In this document: in pieces, positions 43,882 through 52,008 of the stretch
Position numbering within the stretch: position 1 is the first letter of the stretch
How the letters are laid out: each line of letters starts with the position of its first letter
Source of the DNA: Chloroflexota bacterium
GTDB taxonomy: Bacteria; Chloroflexota; Ktedonobacteria; Ktedonobacterales; Ktedonobacteraceae
Assembly: GCA_902812455.1 (NCBI GenBank)
Contig: CADDZH010000016.1
Coordinates: 1-61,378, forward strand
Reading direction: 5' to 3'
DNA: 61,378 nucleotides
Made by a program: the position numbers and the translations under genes
Notes under the pieces: generated by a model
The model's input: the letters and a program-made list of their open reading frames with translations, nothing else
The model's database searches: none
What the model was told of the DNA's origin: nothing

Positions 43882-44853
43882 TCAGCATTTGAAAGTTCCT
43901 GCTTGCTTAAGCACATAAAGGGCATCCACGGTCACAAAAGGATTCATCCGTTTTGCGCTCGTGCCTCCCCAATCTACCAGTGAACGACCGTTGCCCATCT
44001 CGCTGGCCAGGGTGTAATGCTTCCACTCTGCCGGAAAACCCCCATCTGGCAGGCGCTTGCTCTCCAGCGCTTCCAGTGCTTCAGAACAACGTGGGTCCTT
44101 GAGAAAACCGGCTTCAGCCATGACTTTGAGGCCAAACAGAATATCATAATGCCAGTAGCAGGGATAGCGCAGCTTGAGAAAGTCATTCGAGATGATCTTC
44201 CCATCGCTTAGGCGTTTGAACAAACGCCGTTCAAGAAAGATTTCAGCGGCGCGCTTGCTTGCTCTTTGCGCTCGCGTGTTCCCGGTCAATTGACCATAGA
44301 GGGCTAATGCTCGCAGGGGAATTAATGTCTCCATAAACGACGAAACATGAGCCTCTGGCTTCTTGTCACAGTTCCAACCGCCATCGGGCCACTGCCATCC
44401 CAGGAGACGTTCGACCAGCTCATCAACGCGCTCGTCTGCCAGCCCCAGCTTGAGCATCGAAAAAATCGCATTGCCTTCCATCGAAGCACACATGCGCGTT
44501 CGTCCGGCGAGCGTATTTCTCTTGCTAGCGCGTATTCGCCCATCCGAAAAGAGCCAGTTATACACCTGTTCGCGCAGTGGGGTAAGCTCCTCATCTCCCG
44601 CCGGATAATCCATATCCGCCAGCATAACCAGCACCCAGTGTGCGCCACACCACTTGCGATAGGGGTGATAAGGAATCTTGCCGCCCACGCCGCGCTCAGA
44701 AAGCAACCGCTGCACTCTCTCGCACGTCTTTATCTCGCTCTGCAACTGCCGCATCGCCGGCGTATCGGGGCTTTCATCCAGCAAATGCGCCCGCACTTTA
44801 TAGCTGATCACCGCTTCCTCTGAATCAAACAGCTTCTCAATCACACTGTTCAT
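43882..44853 (-). CDS. Prenyltransferase/squalene-cyclase-type alpha-toroid protein
   Basis: 323 residues with repeating helical units. LLGWQWPDGGWNCDKKP and LESKRLPDGGFPAEW resemble the QxxDGGW-type repeats of the terpenoid cyclase/prenyltransferase alpha-alpha toroid fold. A catalytic DxDD motif was not found, so it is not a normal cyclase. It may be a structural or binding member of that fold. It sits next to an ABC exporter pair and a luciferase-like gene. The start is uncertain but only one ATG fits the frame near the ORF head. Confidence 0.7.
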   Translation of the reverse strand: MNSVIEKLFDSEEAVISYKVRAHLLDESPDTPAMRQLQSEIKTCERVQRLLSERGVGGKIPYHPYRKWCGAHWVLVMLADMDYPAGDEELTPLREQVYNWLFSDGRIRASKRNTLAGRTRMCASMEGNAIFSMLKLGLADERVDELVERLLGWQWPDGGWNCDKKPEAHVSSFMETLIPLRALALYGQLTGNTRAQRASKRAAEIFLERRLFKRLSDGKIISNDFLKLRYPCYWHYDILFGLKVMAEAGFLKDPRCSEALEALESKRLPDGGFPAEWKHYTLASEMGNGRSLVDWGGTSAKRMNPFVTVDALYVLKQAGTFKC

Positions 44854-44936
44854 ATCATTCTATTCATTCCCTATTCCCTTCAGCTAAGAATGAAGCTCTG
44901 CACCACCAGCATCGTCCCTTGTAGTGGCAGAGCTTG

Positions 44937-44994
44937 CCTCTGCCATCGCCTCCCCCTCCTCTGCCATCGCCTCCCGCCTCTGCCATCGCTTCCT
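44937..44994. repeat. Three tandem copies of CCTCTGCCATCGCCTCCC
   Basis: Units at about 44937-44957, 44958-44976 and 44977-44994 with small differences. They lie in the 219-base gap between two minus-strand genes and downstream of the luciferase-like gene. Confidence 0.8.
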
Positions 44995-45072
44995 ACTGTC
45001 ATATCCCCTACCATGTCGTTGCAAAACAGTAAACCATGTCTTCCCACGAGTATACCATGAAGTGTTTTGCCC

Positions 45073-45909
45073 TTACTCCTCGATACGCGGTGGCCCCTGT
45101 CGTATGCGTTTCCGGTACCCCTCAAATGACTCGCCCTCTGCTTCAAGTTCAACCCACCACGTCGCTCCAGCTTCACTATAGCGTTCGGCAACCTCAGCCC
45201 ATTTGTGTATATCAGCAGAACCTTCGCCATTCACCGCAATATCAAACGGCTCAGTAGATTCCCGGTGGCTTTTGATATATGCCGCGATCTCGCTTATCTC
45301 TTCTGGCGTCAGAAGCTTGCCGGTTTCCTGGTTGACCGTCATGAGATAGATCCCATCCCAATGTGCTGCCCTTCGCAGCGGTTTGCGCTTTGGCCAGCCT
45401 CCCGCGACCCATACAGGAATCCTGGGCGATTGCAACGATTTCGGAAGGAATACCACATTATCGACCTGGTAATGGTTCCCATGAAAGCTGAAAGGCTCGC
45501 CACTCCATAACCCCTTCAAGACTTCCAGGCCCTCATCCAGTTTTTCGGCCAGAAGTTTGAGATCATAATCCTCTCCGAAAGGAGTGAAGTCGAGCGCTTG
45601 AAAGCCCAATGCCGCTCCGAAAATGAGCCGGCCGTTCGACAGGTGATCGAGCGTTACTGTCTCACGAGCCACCTGCCATGGTCGCCGACGCGGCAAGGGA
45701 GTCAAAAACACACCTATTTTGATACGTTGAGTGCGCATCGCAATAGCGCTCAGTGTTACCCACGGGTCTACCAGAGGCTCAGTTGAGAAAAGCACATCCT
45801 GGAGAAAGAAGCCATCCCACCCAGCATCCTCAGCCTCAGCCGCAAGCTCGGCCAATTTACGCGCATCAGCATACGCTCCATTTATTGGTATATCAAGTCC
45901 ATACTTCAT
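45073..45909 (-). CDS. LLM-class flavin-dependent oxidoreductase (luciferase-like)
   Basis: 278 residues. MKYGLDIPINGAYADARKLAELAAEAEDAGWDGFFLQDVLF starts the TIM barrel. RIKIGVFLTPLPRRRPWQVARETVTLDHLSNGRLIFGAALG is the typical bacterial luciferase-like segment binding flavin. These enzymes use FMN or F420; the cofactor cannot be told here. AAAGGAG before the ATG. It is a single gene. Confidence 0.88.
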   Translation of the reverse strand: MKYGLDIPINGAYADARKLAELAAEAEDAGWDGFFLQDVLFSTEPLVDPWVTLSAIAMRTQRIKIGVFLTPLPRRRPWQVARETVTLDHLSNGRLIFGAALGFQALDFTPFGEDYDLKLLAEKLDEGLEVLKGLWSGEPFSFHGNHYQVDNVVFLPKSLQSPRIPVWVAGGWPKRKPLRRAAHWDGIYLMTVNQETGKLLTPEEISEIAAYIKSHRESTEPFDIAVNGEGSADIHKWAEVAERYSEAGATWWVELEAEGESFEGYRKRIRQGPPRIEE

Positions 45910-46118
45910 CGCAATCGCTCCTTTGATTCAAGAAACTCCTCATCTTTAAGTTCTGCTCATAAAGTATACGCTACCCTTCATGACACCTTTTGTCATATTT
46001 ATGTGGCGAAGCCACGATGCCCGCAAGCGGCGGGTAAAGATTGTCTTTCTTGTGAATCTATCTTATACTGGACTGGCAGAACGAAAGGCAAGAAAAGGCA
46101 GGCAGGGACTCTAGAATC

Positions 46119-46679
46119 ATGAAGCAGAGGCGGCCAACAGCAAGCAAAAATACGAAGGGTGGCTCGTCGAAAAGACCATCGAGGGTGATTAGCGGCATCA
46201 TTGGCGGGCTGCTGATCGCTATTGCAGGCATCTGGTTTATCTGGCTGCTACTGCATCAAGCTGGAGCATTGGTAACTGCTCCGCCTAATATCCCAATTAG
46301 CGGGTTGATGCCTGCCTCCAATACACCCGTTGCCCAGATCACGCCTCTTGCAGAGGAAGGAATTACGCTCGGTTATACGAGCCAGGCGCCCAAACTGAAC
46401 AAGCAGGAGGCGTTACTGATAGCAGGACAGCTCGAGCCTGAAGCGGCCACCAAAGCTCAACATGTGATCGCTGAGTATGTGCTACTCACTTATCCCAATA
46501 CGTCCACACCGGCAACGCATGCTAATTTAAGGAATGTGCCTGCCTGGCTGATTGAGTACCAGAAAGTCCCTGTAGCGACTGGCAATTCTTCCTCGTCCTC
46601 TCAATCCCAGTCGTCCTATGACCTCTACGTCTTTTTGGATGCGAATAGCGGCAAGGAACTTCTTGTCGTACAAGTGTAA
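46119..46679 (+). CDS. Membrane-anchored hypothetical protein
   Basis: 186 residues. A basic N-terminus is followed by a hydrophobic helix (VISGIIGGLLIAIAGIWFIWLLL, about 23-45) and an outer region. The end SYDLYVFLDANSGKELLVVQV resembles a PepSY-type strand pair. Ser/Gln-rich NSSSSSQSQSS precedes it. No named family. It converges on the response regulator gene with only three bases between them. Confidence 0.65.
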   Translation: MKQRRPTASKNTKGGSSKRPSRVISGIIGGLLIAIAGIWFIWLLLHQAGALVTAPPNIPISGLMPASNTPVAQITPLAEEGITLGYTSQAPKLNKQEALLIAGQLEPEAATKAQHVIAEYVLLTYPNTSTPATHANLRNVPAWLIEYQKVPVATGNSSSSSQSQSSYDLYVFLDANSGKELLVVQV

Positions 46680-46682
46680 ATA

Positions 46683-47375
46683 TTATGCGTTGTCGTCCAT
46701 TTTGATCCAGCCGCGACGGAGCGCGTGGACAACTGCGGCAGTACGGTCATTTACCGAGAGCTTTTTCAAAATAGAGGTGATGTGGTTTTTGACCGTCTGA
46801 TCGCTAATCTTGAGCGATTTTGCAATCTCCTTGTTGCTATTCCCCTTGGCGATATAGTCCAGGATTTCCACTTCGCGACTGGAAAGTGGAGAATAGAGGT
46901 CTCTGGTCTCTGAATTTTCCTCTTCTACGGTCAGCTCACGGAAGGATTTAAGGACACGGCTGGCGAGCTGGGGCTTAGAAAGGACATCATCGTTGATCAG
47001 GTATTCGCCAACACTTACTCGCCGCACGATATCAACGAGTTGCTCTGGTGTAATATTGCGCGAGTAGTAGGCGGCAGCGCCAACCTTGATAGCCTGGAAA
47101 AGAAGCTCTTCGTCTTCGCTATGCGTCAGCATAACAATGGCGATACCGGGGGCAAGGTGGCGCAGTTGCCTGACGATTTCCAGTGGGTCAGCAGAACTGA
47201 GGCTGGTGCTGACAAGCGCCACTTCGGGGCTGCTGGCGCGAGCCAGATCGAGCACTTCAATGATATCGGTGGTCTCCCCAACGATCACGCAATTTCCCAT
47301 CTGTTCGAGCGTTGAGCGAATGCCCTGGCGAAACAGCGGCTGTTCTTCAACTATGATGACACGTATCGTTTCCAT
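46683..47375 (-). CDS. NarL/LuxR-type response regulator with degenerate receiver
   Basis: 230 residues. The receiver (about 1-120) starts VIIVEEQPLFRQG with EE for the usual DD. The phosphorylation strand reads PEVALVSTSLSS, where Ser takes the place of the phosphoacceptor Asp. The conserved Lys is replaced in AYYSRNITPEQL. The output is a normal LuxR helix-turn-helix: LSSREVEILDYIAKGNSNKEIAKSLKISDQTVKNHITSILKKL. So it probably binds DNA independently of phosphorylation. GAGGGTAGC precedes the ATG. The MglA-like gene lies 13 bases upstream on the same strand. Confidence 0.88.
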   Translation of the reverse strand: METIRVIIVEEQPLFRQGIRSTLEQMGNCVIVGETTDIIEVLDLARASSPEVALVSTSLSSADPLEIVRQLRHLAPGIAIVMLTHSEDEELLFQAIKVGAAAYYSRNITPEQLVDIVRRVSVGEYLINDDVLSKPQLASRVLKSFRELTVEEENSETRDLYSPLSSREVEILDYIAKGNSNKEIAKSLKISDQTVKNHITSILKKLSVNDRTAAVVHALRRGWIKMDDNA

Positions 47376-47388
47376 GCTACCCTCAAAA

Positions 47389-47973
47389 CTAGATACGCTC
47401 CAACCGGCGCAAGGTGGAGTTAATGCCCGTGCGTAAACACTCGATGACGCCCTGGCCCGTTACGGCAACGGCCTCGTAGCTTGGAGCACGGTAGGTGTTG
47501 AGGTACTGCTCCAGCACAGAGACAGGGAGGATGTCATGCAAGTCGCGTTTATTCCACTGCATAACCAGTGGGAAGTCCATAATGTTCTTGTTCATGCGGC
47601 GCAGTTGTTCTTGTAGCTCGTTCCAGCATTCGATATTCTCTTGCAATTTGCTGGCTTGTGAGTCCGCCACGAAGATCACGCAATCGGCCCCCTTAAGGAC
47701 GGAGATACGGGTCTGCTGGTAGAGGATCTGCCCAGGCACAGTGTACAGTTGAAAGCGAATAGTGAAGCCATGCACTTTCCCTAGTTCGAGGGGGAGCAGA
47801 TCGAAATAGAGCGTGCGTTCGGTCTCTGTATCAATCGAGACCATATCACCCACATCCTGGGGGTTGACTGCTTGATGTATATAGTGGAGGTTTGTCGTTT
47901 TGCCCGACAAACCAATGCCATAGTAGACAATCTTACAATTGATTTCTCGTTTAGCCATGTTAATGAGGGACAT
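47389..47973 (-). CDS. MglA-like small Ras-type GTPase
   Basis: 194 residues. VYYGIGLSGKTTNLHYIHQ (G1 P-loop, about residues 16-34), LYTVPGQILYQQTR (G3 region, with Pro instead of the usual Ala) and MQWNKRDL (NKxD) identify the MglA group of bacterial small GTPases, used in polarity and motility signalling. The start ATG at 47973 has GGAGAG nine bases upstream. No MglB-like roadblock gene is nearby; instead it shares an operon with the degenerate response regulator. Confidence 0.9.
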   Translation of the reverse strand: MSLINMAKREINCKIVYYGIGLSGKTTNLHYIHQAVNPQDVGDMVSIDTETERTLYFDLLPLELGKVHGFTIRFQLYTVPGQILYQQTRISVLKGADCVIFVADSQASKLQENIECWNELQEQLRRMNKNIMDFPLVMQWNKRDLHDILPVSVLEQYLNTYRAPSYEAVAVTGQGVIECLRTGINSTLRRLERI

Positions 47974-48185
47974 CTATCGTTTCTCTCCTGCCCATTCAGA
48001 CGCACCACTTCCGGTATACGTTGCTAGCATCTCAACACCTATGGAGCAGTAACTGTTCCATAGCGTTGTGCATCAGTATACCGCATTTTGCCAGAATGTC
48101 AAATGCAAAGGTCTCTGGTAATTACCCGTAAGTCAGTAAAAGCTCCTTTGCTGCACCAAACCACTGAGCGGCCACCCGTCACCAT

Positions 48186-48230
48186 AGTAGGGGCCCGGTT
48201 TATCCCCCCGGCTTGTCCCCGCCCTGCCTC
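48186..48230. repeat. Repeat family A/B fragment
   Basis: TAGTAGGGGCCCGGTTTATCC with a CGGCTTGTCCCCGCCCTG end, just after the PAP2 gene. Confidence 0.55.
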
Positions 48231-48238
48231 TGCTTGAG

Positions 48239-49081
48239 CTAATCTTCTTCATCTCCCGGTTGCTGCAATGGTTTCATGATCTCTGGAGTCTTGCCCTGCG
48301 GTGGGTGAATCCAGGCTTTGATTCTCAAGTATAACGCCATGAGACCGGCAAACCATAGCCCGCCGTAGAGATAACCGGCCATCACATCGCTCGGCCAGTG
48401 TGCGCCGAGGTAGACACGCGACGGACCAATGCTGATGATCATCGCCAGGCAGATGGCGATGAGGAAGTTTCTCAGCCGCCCCGAGCGCCAGTTCGTCGCG
48501 AGCAAGTAGGTGAGCAAGCCAAAGAAGTTCATATAATGCATCACGTGGCCGCTGGGGAAACTCGGTTCGTTGATGACGCGCACGACCGTGACAAGCTCTC
48601 TGGCGGGTCGCGGGCGTTTAATCAGGCGTTTTACCAGGTAGTTGAGCAGGCCGGAAGAGCTGGTCAGGAGCACAAAGATGGCTTCCAGCCGGAAGCGCAG
48701 CGCCCAGAAGATGCCCGCAACTGAGATGGTGATCGGGATAGACAGGTTAGAAAACCCGATCGCAGAGATAGCGAGCATGATGCGCCGGAACCAGGGATTC
48801 TGTCTCTTTTGCAACGTGCGCGTAATCGACATATCGAAAGGGAAAAGGTCGGTATAGCGGGCGATCACAGAGAGCATGAGCGCTCCCGAAAGGAGCCAGA
48901 AGTAGAAGGCCAGAAATACTGTACCACGAGAGACAGCGTGACGACCGGAAACGGAGGTTTGCGCGGCAATACGCTGCGCCTCTGTGACGACCGGCCTGAC
49001 ATTTTGCTCAACCGTCGTAGCCACCGGCGGTACAATTGAAGATAAAGGATCGGGTGTTGATCCAGCATTGCTGCCTGGCAT
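48239..49081 (-). CDS. PAP2-family membrane phosphatase
   Basis: 280 residues. A charged N-terminal region (~50) precedes about six hydrophobic segments. KRLIKRPRPARELV, NEPSFPSGHVMHYM and SRVYLGAHWPSDVMAGYLYG are the three PAP2 motifs, with the phosphatase His residues. It removes a phosphate from lipid pyrophosphate or phosphatidate type substrates at the membrane. The upstream lipid kinase gene ends 28 bases before, so they form an operon of opposing enzymes. GAGGTG precedes the ATG. Confidence 0.9.
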   Translation of the reverse strand: MPGSNAGSTPDPLSSIVPPVATTVEQNVRPVVTEAQRIAAQTSVSGRHAVSRGTVFLAFYFWLLSGALMLSVIARYTDLFPFDMSITRTLQKRQNPWFRRIMLAISAIGFSNLSIPITISVAGIFWALRFRLEAIFVLLTSSSGLLNYLVKRLIKRPRPARELVTVVRVINEPSFPSGHVMHYMNFFGLLTYLLATNWRSGRLRNFLIAICLAMIISIGPSRVYLGAHWPSDVMAGYLYGGLWFAGLMALYLRIKAWIHPPQGKTPEIMKPLQQPGDEED

Positions 49082-49109
49082 AGTTTACACCTCGCTTTCT
49101 GTTGATTAC

Positions 49110-50072
49110 TTACTTATGTACACCTGCAGTGATGGCCTCACGCCTCAGTCCGGGAGCATTTTGTGCATGAGTGCGGACACGTAGAGCAGCAGGCATCACT
49201 GTGATCTCTGCTGGCGTATAGCCATGAGGGAAGCCATCGGCCTGAATTTCCACCGGGTGATCGGCGCTGATGCGCAATGACCTCACACGACGATGGGAAA
49301 TTTTGGGTTGAAAGAGGCGGCGACCCTGGCTGATTGCGATAGCATGCCGGATATATTCGAGTTTGCTAAAGTGCTTGTAAATCAGCACATCCAGCAGGCC
49401 ATCATCCATAAGAGCCTCGGGTGCGGCCTGAAAGTGTATGCCGTAGTAGGGCGCGTTACAGACTGTGATCTGGATAGCTTCATAGCAACGATCTGGTTGC
49501 TCATCGAAGGCAATTTTGAGCTTTGTTGGCCGGAAAGAGAGGAGCGTAATCAGCCCACCAACTACGCCGCGTATGGTCATAAACAATCCAGGAGTTTTAA
49601 ATTCCTCTGATGGTGGAAAAAGTGCGGCCTCCAATCCGGCACCTGCTACCTCAATAAAGATCTCTCCATTCATCTGCCCCACATCTATGGCGCGTGTCTC
49701 TCCCTTTGCAATCACAGCACACGCGGCTTCGATGGGCAAAGGAATACCGAGACTGTGGGCCAGATTGTTCATAGAGCCCATAGGGATGATGCCGAGCGTA
49801 GTTTCCCGGCCAATTAGCCCACCGGCTACCGAGTGAACAGTACCATCGCCCCCGGCGACAATGACCAGGTCAACACCCTCGTCAGCAGCTTGCCTGGCCA
49901 GCCCCTCGCCTGGCTCCTCGACCGTCGTGTACCATACCTCTGGCTCAATGCCATAGGTTTGTAATGCCCTGAGAATTCTCTCTTCGGTTGACTCCAGCGC
50001 CTCGTGTTCTTCGTGCGCTTCTGCAATGATGGATTCCCCTGCCACCGGGTTAAGTATCAGCACGGCTCGCAT
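49110..50072 (-). CDS. Diacylglycerol/lipid kinase (DagK/YegS family)
   Basis: 320 residues. AVLILNPVAGESI at the start, VIVAGGDGTVHSVAGGLIG (about residues 71-89) and LGIIPMGSMNNLAHSLGIP are the ATP- and substrate-binding motifs of lipid kinases. IFIEVAGAGLEAALF and a late beta-rich lobe complete the fold. It phosphorylates a diacylglycerol or similar lipid. AGGA precedes the ATG at some distance. Confidence 0.9.
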   Translation of the reverse strand: MRAVLILNPVAGESIIAEAHEEHEALESTEERILRALQTYGIEPEVWYTTVEEPGEGLARQAADEGVDLVIVAGGDGTVHSVAGGLIGRETTLGIIPMGSMNNLAHSLGIPLPIEAACAVIAKGETRAIDVGQMNGEIFIEVAGAGLEAALFPPSEEFKTPGLFMTIRGVVGGLITLLSFRPTKLKIAFDEQPDRCYEAIQITVCNAPYYGIHFQAAPEALMDDGLLDVLIYKHFSKLEYIRHAIAISQGRRLFQPKISHRRVRSLRISADHPVEIQADGFPHGYTPAEITVMPAALRVRTHAQNAPGLRREAITAGVHK

Positions 50073-50115
50073 GTATGTGATATCCTGTGAACATAAACAA
50101 ATTCATCGGGGATAA

Positions 50116-50193
50116 CTGTACGGGCCGCTGTATCGCGCCCATCGCCGATTGATCGGCCCGCTCTCATAAATTACCTCAAAGGATGGAGACCCG
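50116..50193. repeat. Dispersed repeat family A copy, with tail
   Basis: CTGTACGGGCCGCTGTATCG, CGCCGATTGATCGGCCC and the tail AAATTACCTCAAAGGATGG followed by AGACCCG. It separates the lipid kinase from the divergent dehydrogenase gene. Confidence 0.75.
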
Positions 50194-50241
50194 TTGTTCA
50201 CTTCAGAACACGAACAGTACAATAGAAAAGGATACATATCC

Positions 50242-52008
50242 ATGCCAGAGCCTTCTACTCTCATGCCCGATACCAGCGGCCTCAACTTTTTTACCGCCGA
50301 TCCCGATCTCTCATTTCTCTTGCAGCAGCACCTTACCTCAGAAGCATTTGAACGAGCGCGGGCAATTCTTACCAGGATGGGAGCGGTAGCCTCCGAGAAG
50401 ATGGACAGGCTGGCGGAGATGGCGAATCGCCACGGGCCGGTACTCGTGCAGTACGATAAACGCGGGCGACGAGTTGATGAGGTGATCTTTGACCCGGCGT
50501 ACCATGAGCTTGAGCGCATCGCCTACGAGGAGTTTGCCATAGCAGCCTGCACTCATCGTGAAGGGGCATTGGGCTGGCCAGGAAGAGTGCCCCAGTCCGT
50601 CAAATTTGCCCTGGGCTACCTGGGGATGCAGGCCGAATCCGGCGTATTTTGTCCTGTGGCCATGACCGATGCCCTGGCTCGCGTGCTTGAACATTACGCT
50701 AGCGAGCCACTCAAACAGCGCTTCCTCCCCCACCTGACCGCTCTTCACATGGAGGATTTGATGCAGGGAGCCATGTTTTTAACCGAGAAGCAAGGCGGCT
50801 CAGATGTTGGTCTAACGGAGACTGTAGCGAAACCCCGCCAGGATGGAGAGGCGGCGGGTACGCTCGAACCTGAATGGGAACTCTGGGGGGATAAGTGGTT
50901 TTGCTCGAATGTCTCTGCCGACCTGATTCTCACGCTGGCACGGCCTGAAGGGGCGCCTGCCGGCACGCGTGGCCTGGGCCTCTTTCTGGTGCCAAAACTG
51001 CTGGAGAACGGTACCCATAACGCCTATAGCATCAACCGCCTCAAAGAGAAGCTCGGAACACGCTCGCTGGCAACCGGTGAAGTGACGCTGCATGGAGCGC
51101 GGGCCTACCTTGTTGGCCAGTTAGAGCGAGGCTTTGTGCAGATGACCGAGATGATCAATCTCACGCGCATCTGGGCGGCTATAGGCTCGCTGGCAGCGAT
51201 GCGACGCAGCTACCTGGAAGCGCTGGTACATACGCGCGGGCGCGTTGCCTTTGGGCGCCCGCTGGCCGATCATCCGTTGATGCGCCGGCAACTGGTAGAG
51301 CTGCTCGTTGAGGTTGAGGGCTGCGCGGCTCTGGCTTTCCTGACAACAGCAGTGCTTGAGCGCGTAGACCGGCACGGCGTTGAAGAAGATCGTCGCTTGC
51401 TGCGCATCCTGACGCCGCTCTCTAAATATTACATCCCAAAACGCGGTGAATACGTCACGCTGGAAGCATTAGAGATGCGGGGCGGTAACGGCTATATCGA
51501 AGACTGGGTCAATCCACGCCTGGTGCGTGATGCCATTGTGAATGTTGTGTGGGAAGGTTCCAGCAATATTATCGCGCTGGACGTAGCGAGAGCTATTGCC
51601 AGGGAAGGTGTGGATGCCGTTCTCTTTGCTATGCTGCACGAGCGTTTGCAGACGCTGCAACATCCGCTGGTTGTTCCGCTGGCCCAGGAAGTGCAGACAT
51701 TAGCGAACCGGCTTTCCGAACGGCTGCGCCAGCTCTTTGAGCTTGATATCGACAAAGCGCAGTTGCCCTTGCGCGGGCTGGTTGAGCGCATGGCACAATT
51801 AACGATTATCACGTTGTTGCTGGAGCAGGCGGAGTTGGAGTTGCTACGGGGGCCTGAAGGGACTGGTACGCGCAAGCTTCATATAGCCATGCTCTATCTG
51901 AGGCAGTATATACGCACGCATCCAGAGGAATGGGCCGCCGGTGACGATCCCACGCCAATCGAGCATTTTGCTGCCCTTGTCGATTGGCAGGCTATACCTG
52001 CTGCTTAG
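50242..52008 (+). CDS. AidB-like acyl-CoA dehydrogenase
   Basis: 588 residues from the ATG at 50242 (MPEPSTLMP). The sequence follows AidB: MTDALARVLEHYASEPLKQRFLP, MQGAMFLTEKQGGSDVGLTET (FAD-contacting), WELWGDKWFCSNVSAD, and YITLEALE-like LEMRGGNGYIEDWVNPRLVRDAIVNVVWEGSSNIIALD. AidB-type flavoproteins are linked to alkylation defence or to unusual acyl chains. The start follows a weak AAGG site. Its stop overlaps the converging amine oxidase gene by four bases. Confidence 0.9.
   Translation: MPEPSTLMPDTSGLNFFTADPDLSFLLQQHLTSEAFERARAILTRMGAVASEKMDRLAEMANRHGPVLVQYDKRGRRVDEVIFDPAYHELERIAYEEFAIAACTHREGALGWPGRVPQSVKFALGYLGMQAESGVFCPVAMTDALARVLEHYASEPLKQRFLPHLTALHMEDLMQGAMFLTEKQGGSDVGLTETVAKPRQDGEAAGTLEPEWELWGDKWFCSNVSADLILTLARPEGAPAGTRGLGLFLVPKLLENGTHNAYSINRLKEKLGTRSLATGEVTLHGARAYLVGQLERGFVQMTEMINLTRIWAAIGSLAAMRRSYLEALVHTRGRVAFGRPLADHPLMRRQLVELLVEVEGCAALAFLTTAVLERVDRHGVEEDRRLLRILTPLSKYYIPKRGEYVTLEALEMRGGNGYIEDWVNPRLVRDAIVNVVWEGSSNIIALDVARAIAREGVDAVLFAMLHERLQTLQHPLVVPLAQEVQTLANRLSERLRQLFELDIDKAQLPLRGLVERMAQLTIITLLLEQAELELLRGPEGTGTRKLHIAMLYLRQYIRTHPEEWAAGDDPTPIEHFAALVDWQAIPAA

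Noticed and set aside
44347..44823. A plus-strand ORF opposite the alpha-toroid gene
   Set aside because: It has no ribosome binding site and is a shadow of the minus-strand gene.
44937..44994. Short tandem repeat as a possible CRISPR array
   Set aside because: Units are contiguous, with no spacers between them, and no cas genes are present.
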